Positions 37,307-50,260 of a stretch of 64,000 bases of DNA are shown in pieces; position 1 is the first letter of the stretch; every line of letters begins with the position of its first letter. Origin of the DNA: Pyxicephalus adspersus (lineage: Eukaryota; Chordata; Amphibia; Anura; Pyxicephalidae); the NCBI RefSeq assembly GCF_032062135.1, contig NC_092860.1:64949803-65013802 (forward strand). Direction: 5' to 3'. The position numbers and the translations under genes were made by a program. The notes beneath the pieces were generated by a model. The model was not told where the DNA came from and searched no databases. It worked only from the letters and a program-made list of their open reading frames with translations.

Positions 37307-39128
37307 AGGGTAAGAATAAAAATGATAAAGAACAGTAAAGGAATTTTTTAATGGGATCACATTTGTAAGCAAATTGGTAAATTAAACCTTTCTACACTCA
37401 GCTGTCCTACTTGTGTTTTCTAGCCTAGCAATGTATGTTAACCAGTTCAGTTCTCACACCAATATTCACCATATGGACTATTGCAATTTTCCCATTTCCT
37501 CATATATTTAAATCACATATTTTATAATCAACTATTTCAATATTTCATTATTACATTCTGTAGGAGCATTTTAATTAGTTGTCAAGAGTCAGGTTACCTA
37601 TCCATAGAGATTTTTTTACAGAAAAAGCAGGATGTGGTAGCTTTGTTTTTTAGGAAAAACATTTTCAGTAAGTTCAAAAAATTATATTTGATTTTTATCT
37701 GACCTGCAATGTTTTTGTAACTTCATATGCTCTGCACAGGAAACAGAAAACAATTTTCTTCCAGCATTAGATCTCACAAAATGCCACAAAGGCTAAGGCC
37801 TAGAGGTCTGGTGTTACGAGGGATGACTTTTGGTTGGCAAACCCTAAAATATACAGGCTTCTAATGCTCATTATTTGTCATAAGGCCACCTTATACATTT
37901 CTGCTGACCAGCAGGTCAGATCCAGGAGAGTTCCAGACATGCAGAGAAGAATAATTCAGAAATGCAGGTGTCACAACCTAAATGGTAGAATATAGTTTAG
38001 CTTACATGACAATGACTGACATCAGTCACAGGAAGCTGCCATATCCTCTTTATTTGTGTATGTTGACATTGTGGTAACCAGATATAACAGAGTACATACG
38101 GATTTTTAATAGGGCCTTCCTTTCTGTTAATGCCTACATTATGGCTTTGTTTTAGAAGAAAGGGTACGGCTGTGATAAATATATTTCTAAATTACTTTTA
38201 AAGGTCTTTGAAAAATATTAATAAAAAATATTGCTAGTGTAAAAATAATTACCACAGTTTTCATTATGTTTTACACTTAAGACCCATTCAAACAATTGCA
38301 TGCATGTTAATACATTATGCATAATGCCACAAGTTAACATGCATAGTGTTAAACCAGACCTTTCATTTGAATGAAAGGTAACACAGAAATGCAGGAGATG
38401 CCAGAACTTAAACTTGAGTGTCAAATGATAAAAGTAGCATGAACAATCTTTAAAGTGCAATGACTCCCGTGAGACGACTGACTTCATGGGCACCCTAACC
38501 TAGGGTCCCAGACATAACTGCAATATACAGTATACGTATCTATACACACAATTAAGGCTGAACAGTTAAAACAAAACACCATCTCCAGTATCTGAGGGTA
38601 TGTTGCAGGTTATATTAGAACAATACTGATTGTCTCATCAGTTGCTGGTTTAGTCGGAACCGTACAGCACTGACTGGAATTACAGACATTTTACTGGTGT
38701 TGTCGGTATCCTACTGACTATGTCTGCAGAAATGTTGCTGGTTGTGCTGGTACTGTATTGTGTGTCTGCGGGTGTTTCTCTACAGGACAGACTGTGTTTC
38801 TGGACATACTGTAGCTCTGGTTTCCTCAGTGTCTTGAGTCTGCAGACTTGTTGCTTGTTCTATTGGTATGGCACTGAATGTCATCAGACAATATCCTGAT
38901 TGCATTGGTATGGTAATTTTGGTAAACATGTATTGCTGGTGTGTGTGTTGAGGACAAGAAGGGGAGAGGAAAGAAAGAGGAAGAAAAGCCAGCTGGTCTA
39001 GAGGAGATAAAAGTACAAATCTGGCCCTGATTCTTTCTGTAAAATACAAATGTCCTCTTTCCCATGTAATAGCTTTAAGCAAAAGCAGACAAATTTGAAT
39101 TTCAGCTCAGGTAGCAATCATGGTTTCC
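37307..39128. other. Intergenic, AT-rich, no gene recognised
   Basis: No domain-bearing frame or known repeat was recognised. The minus frames at 38780-39082 overlap each other and show no homology I know. Confidence 0.5.
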
Positions 39129-39260
39129 TTAACCACCTGGGCGTTACACTGATGTCTAGATTTCTGTACCAAAAGCGTTACAGGTTTTAATGAATTTTTT
39201 TTTTTTAAATTGTAGACCTGTAACTTACAGAAATATGTCCGAACAGGGTTCCAGTAGATA
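39129..39260. repeat. Fragment of a TTAA-ended MITE
   Basis: TTAACCACCTGGGCGTTACA at 39129 looks like the left end of a piggyBac-type MITE of the kind seen in frogs (recalled). The right end is missing and CR1 sequence follows at 39270. Confidence 0.4.
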
Positions 39261-39269
39261 TCATGAATA

Positions 39270-39600
39270 TAACGGCTCCCTCAGGAAGTAGTTTCAGCAA
39301 CTACTATAGATTGCTTTAAGAAAAAGCTGGATGTTTTTCTGGAAGCACAGAATATAACTGGGTATTAGGGCTTTAAAGTAAAAACAACAGTGGCTGTTGA
39401 TCCAGGGAACATCCGATTGAATCATAGAATCAGGAAGGAATTTTTTTCCCCTGTTGAAGCAAATTGTACCAGGAATTTTTTGTCTTCCTCTGGACCAACT
39501 ATGTCTTATGGAGTTTTAAATCTGGGATATGTTTATTTCCCTAGTTGATGAACCTGATTGACTTATGTCTTTTTTCAACCTAACCTACTATGTAACTATA
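39270..39600 (+). pseudogene. CR1-like LINE 3' fragment
   Basis: Starts in the last coding codons of a CR1-type ORF2 (the SQEVVSATTIDCF-like frame also seen at 60726-61690, here on the plus strand) and runs through the 3' UTR to ACCTACTATGTAACTATATA. It is clearly homologous to the minus-strand copy at 60726 with moderate divergence. Confidence 0.75.
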
Positions 39601-40330
39601 TAATTATGTAACTACTAAACACACACACTGCCTCTGACAGTATGTTACAAGTGGGGTTTAAGACAGCAGTGGCACTGTTTGGTCATGGGGTTGCAGAGGT
39701 TGAGCGGTGAGAAGTAATGGTAAAGGATTCAGTGGTGGAGGTAGGAACTGCAGGGGGTACACATATGAGTAGTGGTACAAGGGTTGCAGAGGTGAGCAAT
39801 GGTGTGGCGGGTCTGCATGGAGGATGCAGTGGGGGTGTTGAGGATGCAGAAGGGTACAGAGGTAATTAGCTGTGAAGGCAGTGGTTGGTTGCAGGAGTGA
39901 GCAATGATGTAGGAAGTGTTGCAGATGGTAAAGAAGTGACTAGTGGTGGATGAGGGAGAGTCCAAGGCAGTGCAAAGTGATTATTATAGAGATCAACGGT
40001 AAGTGTAGATATGAAAGTGATCAGTTGTGGAAGGGGAGAAAGGTGAGAAGTGTGGAGGTTTGCATAGGTGTAAAGTACACAAGAGGTGCAGATATTTGCA
40101 GATGAGTGACGGAAGCCTCAGCTTTTTTATTCAAACTCCTTTTTAATTAGGCTCAAAATGTCTGTTCTTTGCCTACATCATAAATGCTGAAAAGCATTTA
40201 TAATGAAGGTGCTTCAGTTTTTTAAAATAACTTTGCTGAGGTTTAAATGTGTCTTTTTAAAGTTTATAAATATTTTGTGGGTGAAAGAACTGTGGCACTT
40301 GTATTATCTAAGCTCAGGTTTAGGTAACTA
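39601..40330. other. GT-rich intergenic stretch
   Basis: Plus-strand sequence is GTG- and GGT-rich with loose repeats of the type GTGGTGCAGAGGTGAGTAGT (39640-40100), probably a decayed simple-sequence region. The minus frame at 39729-39965 reflects this composition. No gene. Confidence 0.45.
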
Positions 40331-41058
40331 CTGTATATACTCAAGTATAAATTATTTGAGTATAAACCGAGGTACCTATTTTTACCTTGGGAAACAGGAA
40401 AAATTAATTGACTCAAGTATAAGCCGAGGGTGGGAAATGCTGCAACTACTGGCAAGTTTCAATTCTACAAGCAGGAGTCACTTCTTTACTTTTTAAAACC
40501 AATCTGCTCCCACTGAATCCAGAGCACTTTTTCTTTTAGCTCTGTTTCAGAAGATCTCACTGTGCAGGAGTCTGTGTGTGATGTAAAGCAACATACAGTT
40601 TCAGATAATGCTGCTCTGTCTCATCACACGCAGTAGAGAGCAGTGTTATCTGAAACTGTATGAAACTGGCAGACTCCTTGCACAGTAAGCCCTGCTAGCA
40701 GCTGTGATCTCATGAACCATAGCACCTAGAAACAAAAGTGCTCTGGATTCAGTGGGAATATATTCAGTGGAGTATTGCGGTACCTGTACCTTTTACCTGA
40801 CAAACAGACATGTGACGTCACTCCACACAGAAGAGGAGAGGGGTCTGGCGTGCGCCACCCCTGTCACTAATAGTGAAATTTGCCAGGTACATTTTATTAT
40901 TGTGTCAGCGGGGGGTTGCGGGGGCAGGAGCAGAAATCAGCTGGCAGAGGGTGTTTTTAAGGTGGGACCCATGCACCTGACTGGAGTATAAGCCGAGGGA
41001 GACTTTTCCAGCACATTTTGGGTGCTGAAAAAGTCGGCTTATACTCAAGTATATATGG
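40331..41058. mobile_element. MITE with TA target site (mariner-type), 728 bp
   Basis: Flanked by TA (40329-40330 and 41059-41060). The left end CTGTATATACTCAAGTATAA mirrors the right end, which reverse-complemented reads CCATATATACTTGAGTATAA. The subterminal phrase GTATAARCCGAGG is repeated inside (40370, 40422, 40990). No transposase is present. Vertebrate genomes contain related AGTATAAGCCGA repeats (recalled). Confidence 0.7.
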
Positions 41059-41060
41059 TA

Positions 41061-42131
41061 TGTCCCTGTATGCACAGTGTGGTTCCACCCAAAATTTGCC
41101 ATAGCACATGTAGCATGCTACATCTTTAGTTCTATTCTATTGAGTTCTCAGGGGTGCCTTTTCAGATGAGGATTTACATTGGAAGCACAGTTGGAAATAT
41201 ATTTCAAAATTAAATTTATGATTTTAATAACAATGTGTCAGCTTTTCCATTTAATGTTTTAAAATGAGGAAAACATACATGTTTACTGTTTGTATGTTGG
41301 AATTTCTATTTAACTGTCATTTGCCTTTTTTTTGGCTTTGCTGACATTTTTTGGATTATTCCTTTTTTCGGTCCCAGCATGATAACAATTTTCTAATTTG
41401 GGTCCATATACTTTGCCAACCAAAGTACCTGCATTTAGGGCCCATTCATTTTGTACAAGAAGGAACCATCAACAGACATTTTTTTCAGACTCAGCATTCC
41501 ACATTTTGTTACTGTGGTTTTTGTGTACTGTAGCGTACCTACGTAGTGAATGGCACCCCAACTCATGAACGCATGCAACTTACTTTAATGTGCTGTTTTT
41601 GCAACAAAACATCTTTAGGGAGATATGTTTTCCTCAAGCTTCAGCCATCATCTGAAAACAGATTTGATTATTATAGCTGTATTTTGTTTATTTTATGCAT
41701 ACCATCAACGTTGCATTAGGTAAAATCTGAGGAAGATATTTGTGAAGCAGAAAAATGCTTTACAGTCCTTTTGTAGCATTTAGTTAGTATTTGCTGTTCA
41801 TCTCTCTCTTTTTGTCCAGCTTTGGAATGATCAGAGAAGATGGTTGGTTGCCATAGACAGGGTGGAGTGCAGTAACTGGCCAATAAGCAACTACGTTTAG
41901 GATTCTCTTTCATCACTAGTTGTATAGCTTTATTTCAGCATGAATTGTAAGGACCCTTACAGCTTTCTTTGCTTTCAAGAGAAAATGTTTAATACTCTAA
42001 CAGTTCTACATTGGACTATGGGTGAATTTTATACTAAAAAGCATGGGCCTAAATAGTTGGGATCACTGTGAAATATAAATATATTTAGAATTCAATGTTT
42101 AGAAACAAATGACCTTCAAGTTGTTAAAGAC
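41061..42131. other. Intergenic, nothing recognised
   Basis: AT-rich unique-looking sequence without a credible gene. Confidence 0.5.
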
Positions 42132-42313
42132 AGTGGGCCTAATTTATCAATGAAATCCGCGCTCGCTGGTCGCGCGTATGTAAAGCTGCCGGAGATGCGC
42201 GGCTCCGGCTGCGAGCTCTTTCAGTTGCTGAATTGCGCGACGGCGTACGATTTCGGATCGCGAATACGAATGCACGAGCGAGCTTCCGATTTTGCTTGAT
42301 GAATCAGCCTCAC
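42132..42313 (+). mobile_element. GC-rich MITE, copy 1
   Basis: The inverted ends are AGTGGGCCTAATTTATCAA and, reverse-complemented on the right, AGTGAGGCTGATTCATCAA. The interior is unusually CpG-rich (for example CCGCGCTCGCTGGTCGCGCG) inside an AT-rich region. It belongs to the same family as 42865-43158 but in the opposite orientation. Confidence 0.65.
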
Positions 42314-42864
42314 TATGTCAAGTTTTTTAAGGACCATACACTTCCTGGATTGGAAGCATAATGCTGCAAGCAAATAAACATTTAAGTAGCTTTTCTACTT
42401 CATTTTTTGACACTCAAAAAAATCTGTCTGGATAATAACTATCCCTAGGACTGAAAGCAGATTGCAGAGCACATAAACAGGCTCAGCTGGGAAGCTGTGA
42501 TCTAGTGAAATGATTGTTATATTTATTTAATTTTGGTGTTCGTTGCGAGTGTTGTTTTTGCTAGAGTTGAGAATCTTCACAGAAAAAACATACCTTTAAA
42601 CAGTCAAGACGGTCCTAGAATTTTACCAAAACAAAATTTAACCTTAAAGATCCAGGCTGTTTCCAGTTGCAGGCTGGGTGTGCTAATACTAACATAGTGT
42701 ACTGTGAGTTGACTTGGGGCATCCCTGCCTCAAGGCATCACACAGTGACCCAGAAATCTAGTGTATAGTGTACTTAAGTAACATTTGATGCTACTTTTAC
42801 ATAATAATGTGCTTGCTGTTTAGGAGATGTTGATTCCCTGCTGCTAAAATGATCAAGACATATT
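42314..42864. other. Spacer between two related MITEs
   Basis: AT-rich sequence with no gene or repeat recognised. Confidence 0.5.
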
Positions 42865-43158
42865 GCCCCTGATTCATCAAGCAGAATCGGATTATCGATA
42901 CACATTACCCATAGCCCTAAAAAAAAAAACGTTTGCGCTGTTTAAATGTTTTTAACATTTATGTGCGCTAAGAAAAAAGCATATTTTTAAATCACTAATT
43001 TCTTTCCTGTTAGGTCCCTATTGTGAAGGCTGGAATCCGGCTGGTAGTGAGGCAAGTGTACGCGCATACTCGAGTCCGGACCGCGGTAATCCGCGATCGA
43101 TGGCCGCGCGTACTTTCGCGCTTCCAGCGAGCGCGGATTTTATTGATGAATCAGGGGC
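42865..43158 (-). mobile_element. GC-rich MITE, copy 2
   Basis: Perfect inverted ends GCCCCTGATTCATCAA and TTGATGAATCAGGGGC are flanked by ATT on both sides (42862-42864, 43159-43161), a possible 3-bp target duplication. The right half (CCAGCGAGCGCGGATTTTAT) is the reverse complement of the left half of copy 1. Confidence 0.7.
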
Positions 43159-43161
43159 ATT

Positions 43162-44633
43162 ATTTTCAGTAAATCAAGAAACTCAAAGACTGAAATTGTA
43201 AGAAGTAATAAAATACAACAAATGAGCACCACTGCAAAACAGGGCCTGTCTATGTATTAGCAAATGTACATGTGCTATGTACATATAGTTACAAAAAATA
43301 CAAAGAAACACTAAAATGCAATCATTTTCAATTCAGTTATACTAGCCAATATTTTTCCTTCAGATCTCTTTCAGCGTTTTGCATTTAATATTTAAATACA
43401 AACACACCCACTGCCTTTCCACTCTTGGTAGTGCTACAACCTACTGAGACTTAACTGGGGTTTTTGCCATTGGATATACACATCATATGTAATACAAGTG
43501 TGATATGAAAGTTAAATAAAAAAGTGTGGTAAATAGTATCAGCTGTAGTGTGCATTGGAAGGAAACATCAACAACAATGGACAAATGTCAGTTAAAATAG
43601 GGGTTTTCTTAAGCATTCATTATTGTGACATAAAAAGCAACAAAAACATAAGTCATTACTGTAGAATACAGTAAGCAAAAACGGGCTACCTGACTTTTCT
43701 AAACACAACTCATGTGATCTTTGTAGCAACTGATAGTAACTTTTTTTTAAGCACCAATTCTTTCTTTTTTCCTTCTACCGGGTGAAAAGCTTGTCATGAC
43801 TGGTGGTGAGGGAAACACCAATTTCTCTGCCTTTTTATCTTCTAAGATATCAAAGATATGTTCATCTAGCACTATTTTTGGCAGATCACTGTTGATTGTA
43901 TACCTTTTTTACCCCTTGGGTTGAATGGTAGAACACCACTGACAGGTGGCTCTCTAACAACTTTGCAAATCTAGATCCAGAAAGTTTTTTCAAACTGTTA
44001 GATTAAAACCAGTGAGGTCCAAATTTTGACCCTGACATTTTAAGACATTCAAGATCTTGATATCAGATAACTCCAGTGATGCTAAATTAATCTGGAATTT
44101 TTTTTGGTTTACATAGGGTAGTTATGCAATATGTCTGTGAAGGGTCTGGTTCATCCAGGACATGGTATTGCTTTACTAGCAGTAAGGCACGTTTAACTGA
44201 ATTTGTTCTTGTAAGGATGAAGACTTATCACATCTTTTCCAAGCCATTTATTCAGTCCCAAAGAGTGTTAGGAGCTTAGTATTTATGTCCACACAGCTTA
44301 TTTGCCTATATTCAACCATCAAAGATTGTGTCAAAATATAAGTTGAACAGGATGGAAAGTGTTAATCTTTTGATTCACATAGCTGGCAATGTGAATTGTC
44401 AAAATGCCATTAAAAAGATGTGTAAAATAAAAATGGTGTCTTCCCCCTCTGTTAAAGCATGATTTTTAATTAATTGTAGATAGCCTATATCATTCCTTTT
44501 GCGATCCAGTTGTCTCTACCTAAAATGTGTCCTCAAATTTGCCTAAGCCATGTAAATATTATTTTTGCCGGTAACAGTCCTAATTAGATATCTCATACAA
44601 TGTTTAGGACCTTTATGATTTTCCTAAAAAGCA
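43162..44633. other. Intergenic, nothing recognised
   Basis: AT-rich sequence with no credible coding frame or familiar repeat. Confidence 0.5.
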
Positions 44634-45299
44634 TGTTAGGAAATGCTCATCTGTCTGGTCTGTCCAGCAATGTCAATTGTGGCAGCCAGGAGAACTGGGA
44701 TACCAGCAGCCCCTGCTTCCCTTTTTAGATGTGCAGCCCGATAGATTTATGGCATCCCCAGCATCCATTGTTAGGCTGTGCACAGCTGAAGGGGATCCTA
44801 GAGGCTGATCAGCTCCTAATTCAGTACTGCACTGGGACTTTAAAGCCTCTCTGCCCCCAGTCACCAGTGCCTGTATTAGCGTACAGCTGGGCTTATCTGT
44901 GCTGGAGATTTATTGTCTGATTTACTGTTGCTGACTTTGCCTGTTTCTGACATTGCCAGTTTATGCTGCCTGTACCGACCTTTGCCAGTAACCCCGACTC
45001 TGCTTGTGTTTTGTCCTTTTGTACTTCGTTTGGTGGACGGATATTCTGTGTATGACCTCTGGTCTGTATTCTGGTCTTTGCTCTGTTGGAATCATGGTAC
45101 TGCTATCTGTGGGCTCCTGGCTTGCTGCCAGCCCATTCACAGACACCATCCCTTGCACAGTAAGTCCTGGGGGCAACTAAGTGCTGGGAGACGCAACCAG
45201 TCTCCCGAGGCTGAGCGGGGGCTTACTAATGGTGAAGACTGCGGTGTAAGATTTGGGGAATAATATCTGGTGGGGACTGATGCTGACCAGGGCCTTACA
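44634..45299 (+). mobile_element. Solo LTR (666 bp, 5-bp TSD)
   Basis: Begins TGTTAGG and ends CCTTACA, near-perfect inverted termini with TG...CA. AAGCA stands directly before (44629-44633) and after (45300-45304), an exact 5-bp target duplication. The body is more GC-rich than its surroundings, with a CCTGGGGGCAAC-type segment near the 3' end that I associate with frog Ty3/gypsy LTRs (recalled). The 116-aa frame at 44913-45263 lies wholly inside and is not a gene. No internal retroelement sequence remains. Confidence 0.85.
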
Positions 45300-45304
45300 A
45301 AGCA

Positions 45305-48047
45305 ATAATGAGTGCTTCTGGCCCTCAGAACATTTTACAAGTTGTTGAAGTTTTCTTTACAGTGGTTGCATTATTTCACCAATTGTTCACTGTTCAATAT
45401 TGAAAGCTAAAAAGAGTGGTACTGTACAGGAACTGCTTTCACACACTGGTCAAGCAAAATGCATATAGATATCTTTCTGGTAATTCTTCTTAGGAAAACA
45501 TTTGTCTGGCCATCCTAACTGTAGCTAAAAGGTTTGCACACACAATGGAATTGTGAAAAAATACTTGGTGGCTAGCTCCACTTAAAGCAATACACAACAA
45601 TTTAAACTCCTTAATTTATGTTTCTTACCACAAAATTAGTGTGACAACACTTCAAATAATAGGGAACACAAATTCTTTGTGTACTAAAAGGTCTCTACAA
45701 TCCTTATTCCCTATACCTCTAGGAACATCACACATCAAAATATCAAAACTTCCTTCTGACATATTTACACTACCAAAACTTCAGTTTACATTTCAAACCC
45801 TGCCATTTCTTACCTCTTACCTCTAATTCTTTTTTTGATTTCCCAGAAAAAATAATCCCCACTACAAAAAAAGTATGGCAACAAACACTACATGTACATT
45901 TGAAATACTGTAAATCATAAAACACAAGTGGACTGAATCTTACCAATATCTACTAACAATGTAAAGTAATTCTTTATATTAGTGGCACCAGTGCAGAAAA
46001 ACTTTGAATTGGTATAGAGCATGCTTAACACCTAAGGATAATCTAAAAGCTAGCTATAAAAAATGTGGTGGAAATGTATTCACGTAAACTGACCACAATT
46101 CATAATACAATAAAGATGTGGGAGAGTGCAGATACTGTAAATGTCCTTCCTCATCCACTCCCTTTTAAAATACATCTATACAATTAAAGTGTTTGCACTA
46201 TTTCATACAAGGTTTACAAATGAAATCATGAATCCCCCACCCAATTCAACATTTATTACTATTAGCTCCATGCCCCCTTGAGTTTACTGTAGGTTTTTTT
46301 TATATATATATATATATATATATATTCAGTTCCATGGAAATGTTGTAAAACAATAAAAAGACATTTTACTGTTGTATGACCTTGTTAACTGTAAACAGAA
46401 TTTGATAAGATTCCTACAGTGACCAAACAGTCTTTATGGAGACAAATGTTTGCACTACTTTTAGAAATTGTAATGCAAAATCTTGTCTTGGTCCATAAGG
46501 ACTCTCTATACTGTGTGTAGCTAATAAAGATAAAAAAAGAGCACCTGGCAAATATTACCCACACAGTTGTGTTAGCTACCATACCTAATATTGCTAGAAA
46601 TTGTATGTTTGAGAAATCTATGTTGTGGGGCATAAGCTGGTTACATTTTTCTGACAAAAGTGCTGTTTGCTATCATTTTGCTGGGGATAGATGGACAATT
46701 GTACACATGCACTTCTTTACTAACCACTACTGTACTGAAGCTATTAATGGAGCACTGCCCACTGTCAACACACACCAAACTATTGTGCCACCTATATTAT
46801 GCTATGTATTACATTTCCCAGATTGATAAACTATGTAGATTGTATTATACAATAAAATAAAGTTAAGTATTTCTGGTTTAAAGGATGAGCACATTTTGTT
46901 TGTTTGTTTGTTTGCATTACTCACACTACACAACAATTATCAATTCAGCTCTAAGCACAAACCTGATCTAAAAGTTTTAACCTCCATCAGTTATCAACGT
47001 CTCTCGTAAATCAGCTTAGAGACTGGAAATCTCAATTCTAACACTATAAAAAGACAGACTGCACTTCCCTTGTCACAGTTGCAAATAAAGTAGAATGTAT
47101 GTTCAAACAATGTGATTACAAGTTTACTAACTTATATGACTCCGACAAAATTCATAGTCCTTTTACATAAAAACACAAAACTATACATTATATTCTTTAT
47201 ACTGATGACAGTGTTTTTACAGAGATAACTTGTACATTCCCGAAACATTTTTTACTTATGTTAAAAAGGATTTAAGAAGAATTACTCACCTGTCCCTTCG
47301 CATGGTGCTGCCATCTTTTTTCTTAGTGTATCTTAGTGTACAAATATCTCTTAGTGTACAAATATCCTATATCTTAGTTTACAAATACACTACCCACCAA
47401 CACAGTACCCCGCTGACTACCACGATCAAGACACACGTCCCCACTGTATACAAATGCAATATTTTGCACTGTGAGAGATAAATAAAAGGCTTGTAATTAA
47501 GCTAGAAGAAACAAGTATTTTTGTCAACAGTCTACCATAATTATTAAATCAGTAATAAAATCAAATAAATCAGTCTAGCTGCATTAGGTGGTCTTACCAT
47601 GTCAGCCAGCTGGGAAGTCAAGGTGTCATTGATATACGGCAATTTTCTATTTATTAGATAGATTACTATTAGGTTTCATACATGAGGCTGATAAATGTAT
47701 AGGTCACACTATGGATACATGTGGAAATTGTTGTTTTCCCACCTGCCAGAAGAAACTACAGTAAAGCATAGTTGTTTTTTTATGTGTAGTTTGGTGAAAA
47801 TTTTTGCAACAAAGCTATGTAAGAGCATTGGAGTATGAGGATGGGACAACTTTGGCACATACATTATTGGTACAGCTTTTGTATAAATTAGAAGAGCTGT
47901 ACAGTGGTGATTCCATGAAGCATGTTACAATACTTTACATGCCTGTGTCTGTAAAAGCTCAGCAAATAAAAGGGTTGTGTTGACAAGCCTAAAACCTTTA
48001 TTTGTTTACACTTATTTGGGTATCCTGTTTTATTTTTTTAATTTTAA
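45305..48047. other. Intergenic, nothing recognised except microsatellites
   Basis: AT-rich. Contains (TA)n at about 46301-46325, (GTTT)n at 46897-46914, and a short local repeat of the type CTTAGTGTACAAATAT (three to four copies, 47321-47390). The minus frame 46385-46657 and plus frame 46569-46826 overlap and show no domain. Confidence 0.5.
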
Positions 48048-48262
48048 AGTCAGTAATAGTTAAAACCCATCAGTTTTGATGTGTTCTAATTGAAAGAATT
48101 AAATATTTATTTTCTGGCAGCAGCTCAAAAATGTGTATTTCCTTTCACTTTCAGCCCCCAAAACAGCAGTTGGAAGGATTATTAGAGATATAAAATAAAT
48201 AAATAAAAACCCGGCAGGGGTTTTAAACCCTCTCTAAAACGGTTTTTGCCTTTAGATATACT
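48048..48262. mobile_element. Short TTAA-flanked MITE
   Basis: TTAA occurs at 48044-48047 and 48263-48266. The ends AGTCAGTAATAGTTAAAACC and, reverse-complemented, AGTATATCTAAAGGCAAAAA are only loosely similar. The right end resembles T2-like frog MITE ends. Confidence 0.4.
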
Positions 48263-48266
48263 TTAA

Positions 48267-50115
48267 GGTAGAAAAAAACATTAGAATTTTAATACAAATG
48301 TATTGGTCCTGTGTGAGTCATGCTGATTATCCTTTAATAAACTGTGTTTACAAGTAGCACAGTGCTTTTCTCCCTTCAGTTTTGTTGCTTTGCACACACC
48401 CCTTTCACATTCATGCCTGGTAAAGCCACGTCAGCGCCAGTCCAAAGGAAGGGGGATGGAGAATTCTAGCTAGTTGGCACCAGTTTTACCCTTTCTGCTA
48501 TCCATGTGCCATGTCACTGGATATTTAAAGATACTTACACAATCCACTTTGTCCAGCAAACCACAGATAAAATATGGAATGAATGTTGGCAATGGAAATA
48601 AGGTAGCCGATGTGTTGATAGTGCCCTTAACATCTTTAGCACAACACCACTGTACTGTTTAATATGTAACTTAACGCACATTTTTCTTAAAACCTCATGA
48701 AGAAACCTCAAAGTTTGGAAAACCTTTTATGTGTGTGTTTTTGTGCGCTTAGTCTCTTTACTTCATTTGTTGTTTTACACGATACAATGACTAACAAAAT
48801 GAAACTATTTTTTATACGGGAAGAAAAAATGGTAGAAAATGAAACGTTGCAAACGAAACACAATGATGCTATTGCTATTCCTGTTAGTGTGCTGACACCT
48901 AATGGTAGAAAGTGGTGCATACATTTTTTTAAAATATAGCAGAATCTTGTACTATGATGTCTTCCAAAAAATTAAAGAAAAAGTAAAAAAAAAGTTTAAA
49001 TAATCAAGTGTGTCTGTCACTTTAAATGTTTATTAACATCCGTTTTAAACTTTATTTAAAATATTGAAGATCAGTTAGTCAAATTTGATTGAAGCTATTT
49101 AGTCCTAGGTCTGGAACTCAGAATCTGAGATTGGAATTGAGATATCCTGCTCATGGCAAAAGTGACAAGGATCATCATGGCAAAAGTGACAAGGATCATC
49201 ATGGCAAAAGTGACAAGGATCATCCAGTGTCAGGGTGCCGTCTTTTAGAGATTGCTTTTAAAAATGGCTGAAGCAATGACATCAATGCAGCTCTCTATAA
49301 TATATTGATGGAAAGAATTTTAGTAAGGTGCATGAGAACAGTATGATTGTTAAGCAAGTAAAATCACGACCACTATTTTAAGTTATACATAGCCAATTTT
49401 TAGCATACTGTTGTGTAAAAATGTGATTTTCAGGAGATGAATGGAACAGAAAAATTGTCTTCTCATTCTGTCCAAGGTTCCTAAAATTGGCTATTGGAAA
49501 CATTTAAACATTTCTAGTGATTTCACCAAATAATCATGTGTGTCAAATAATGGGATATCTTTTCCTCTTGGTTTCCACATATTCTTTCCCATGACTTGCC
49601 CACCATTATCCTCAGTGGCTTTGCAGTGGATGACCCCAACCATCCTTCCTCAGCCAAACTGCCCTCTATTACCTTCTCCTTTGGACTTACACAGATCATA
49701 AACGGCCCCCCACACATCGCCAGACCTGGCATTTTCTGAACTCTACAATCTCACCCATGTATTTGTTTAATTGTCTTTTGTTATTCAGTTTCCCTCACTT
49801 GGGTGGAATTGAGTATGAGCAGTGGCAATTTTGTGAACTGAGCCTATATAAAGAAGAAGGCTTTGTTACCAGTTTTGTGTGGCACAAAGGAAAGTGAGGT
49901 TCTCATAGTGAAGATAGATTGGATAAACAGATAGCTTGGTGTGTCTATTGTCTATTGTTAAACCAAGTAAGTCGTTCTAAGGATGGATATACAATATGTT
50001 TGCACTGGTGGGGGGTTACTATAAGATAGGAGGAACAGAAACCCCATTCAATTAAGAAATGATCACCAAAGAATGTCAGTGGAACAGCTTGATTATCCTG
50101 AAATTACATAATTAT
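48267..50115. other. Intergenic, one short tandem triplication
   Basis: No gene recognised. The minus frame at 49523-49732 looks protein-like but matches no family I know. The tandem repeat at 49152 is listed separately. Confidence 0.45.
49152..49222 (+). repeat. 24-bp tandem repeat, three copies
   Basis: Three successive, nearly identical copies of CATGGCAAAAGTGACAAGGA plus TCAT. Period 24 keeps the frame open (HGKSDKDH repeated) inside a 60-aa frame. No spacers, so not a CRISPR array. Confidence 0.95.
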
Positions 50116-50260
50116 TGGTATTATTATTAATAATAATAAACAGGATTTTATATAGGGCCAACATATTTCGCAGCGCTGTACATTACAAGGGGTTTGCAAA
50201 TGACAGACAAATACAGACAGTGACACAGGGGGAGGAGAAGACCCTGACCCGAAGAGCCTA
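50116..50260 (-). repeat. SINE 3' tail and body fragment
   Basis: AATAAACAGGATTTTATATA, then GCAGCGCTGTACATTACAAG and AATGACAGACAAATACAGAC, running to GAAGAGCCTAAAAT. Same family and orientation as the copies at 12603, 24487 and 63217. Confidence 0.75.

Noticed and set aside
39640..40100. GT-rich stretch considered as a minisatellite
   Set aside because: No consistent period could be fixed by eye; listed only as GT-rich sequence.
44913..45263. 116-aa plus-strand frame
   Set aside because: Entirely inside the solo LTR at 44634-45299.
49152..49222. Direct repeats considered as a CRISPR array
   Set aside because: Units are contiguous without spacers, only three copies, and the genome is a vertebrate.
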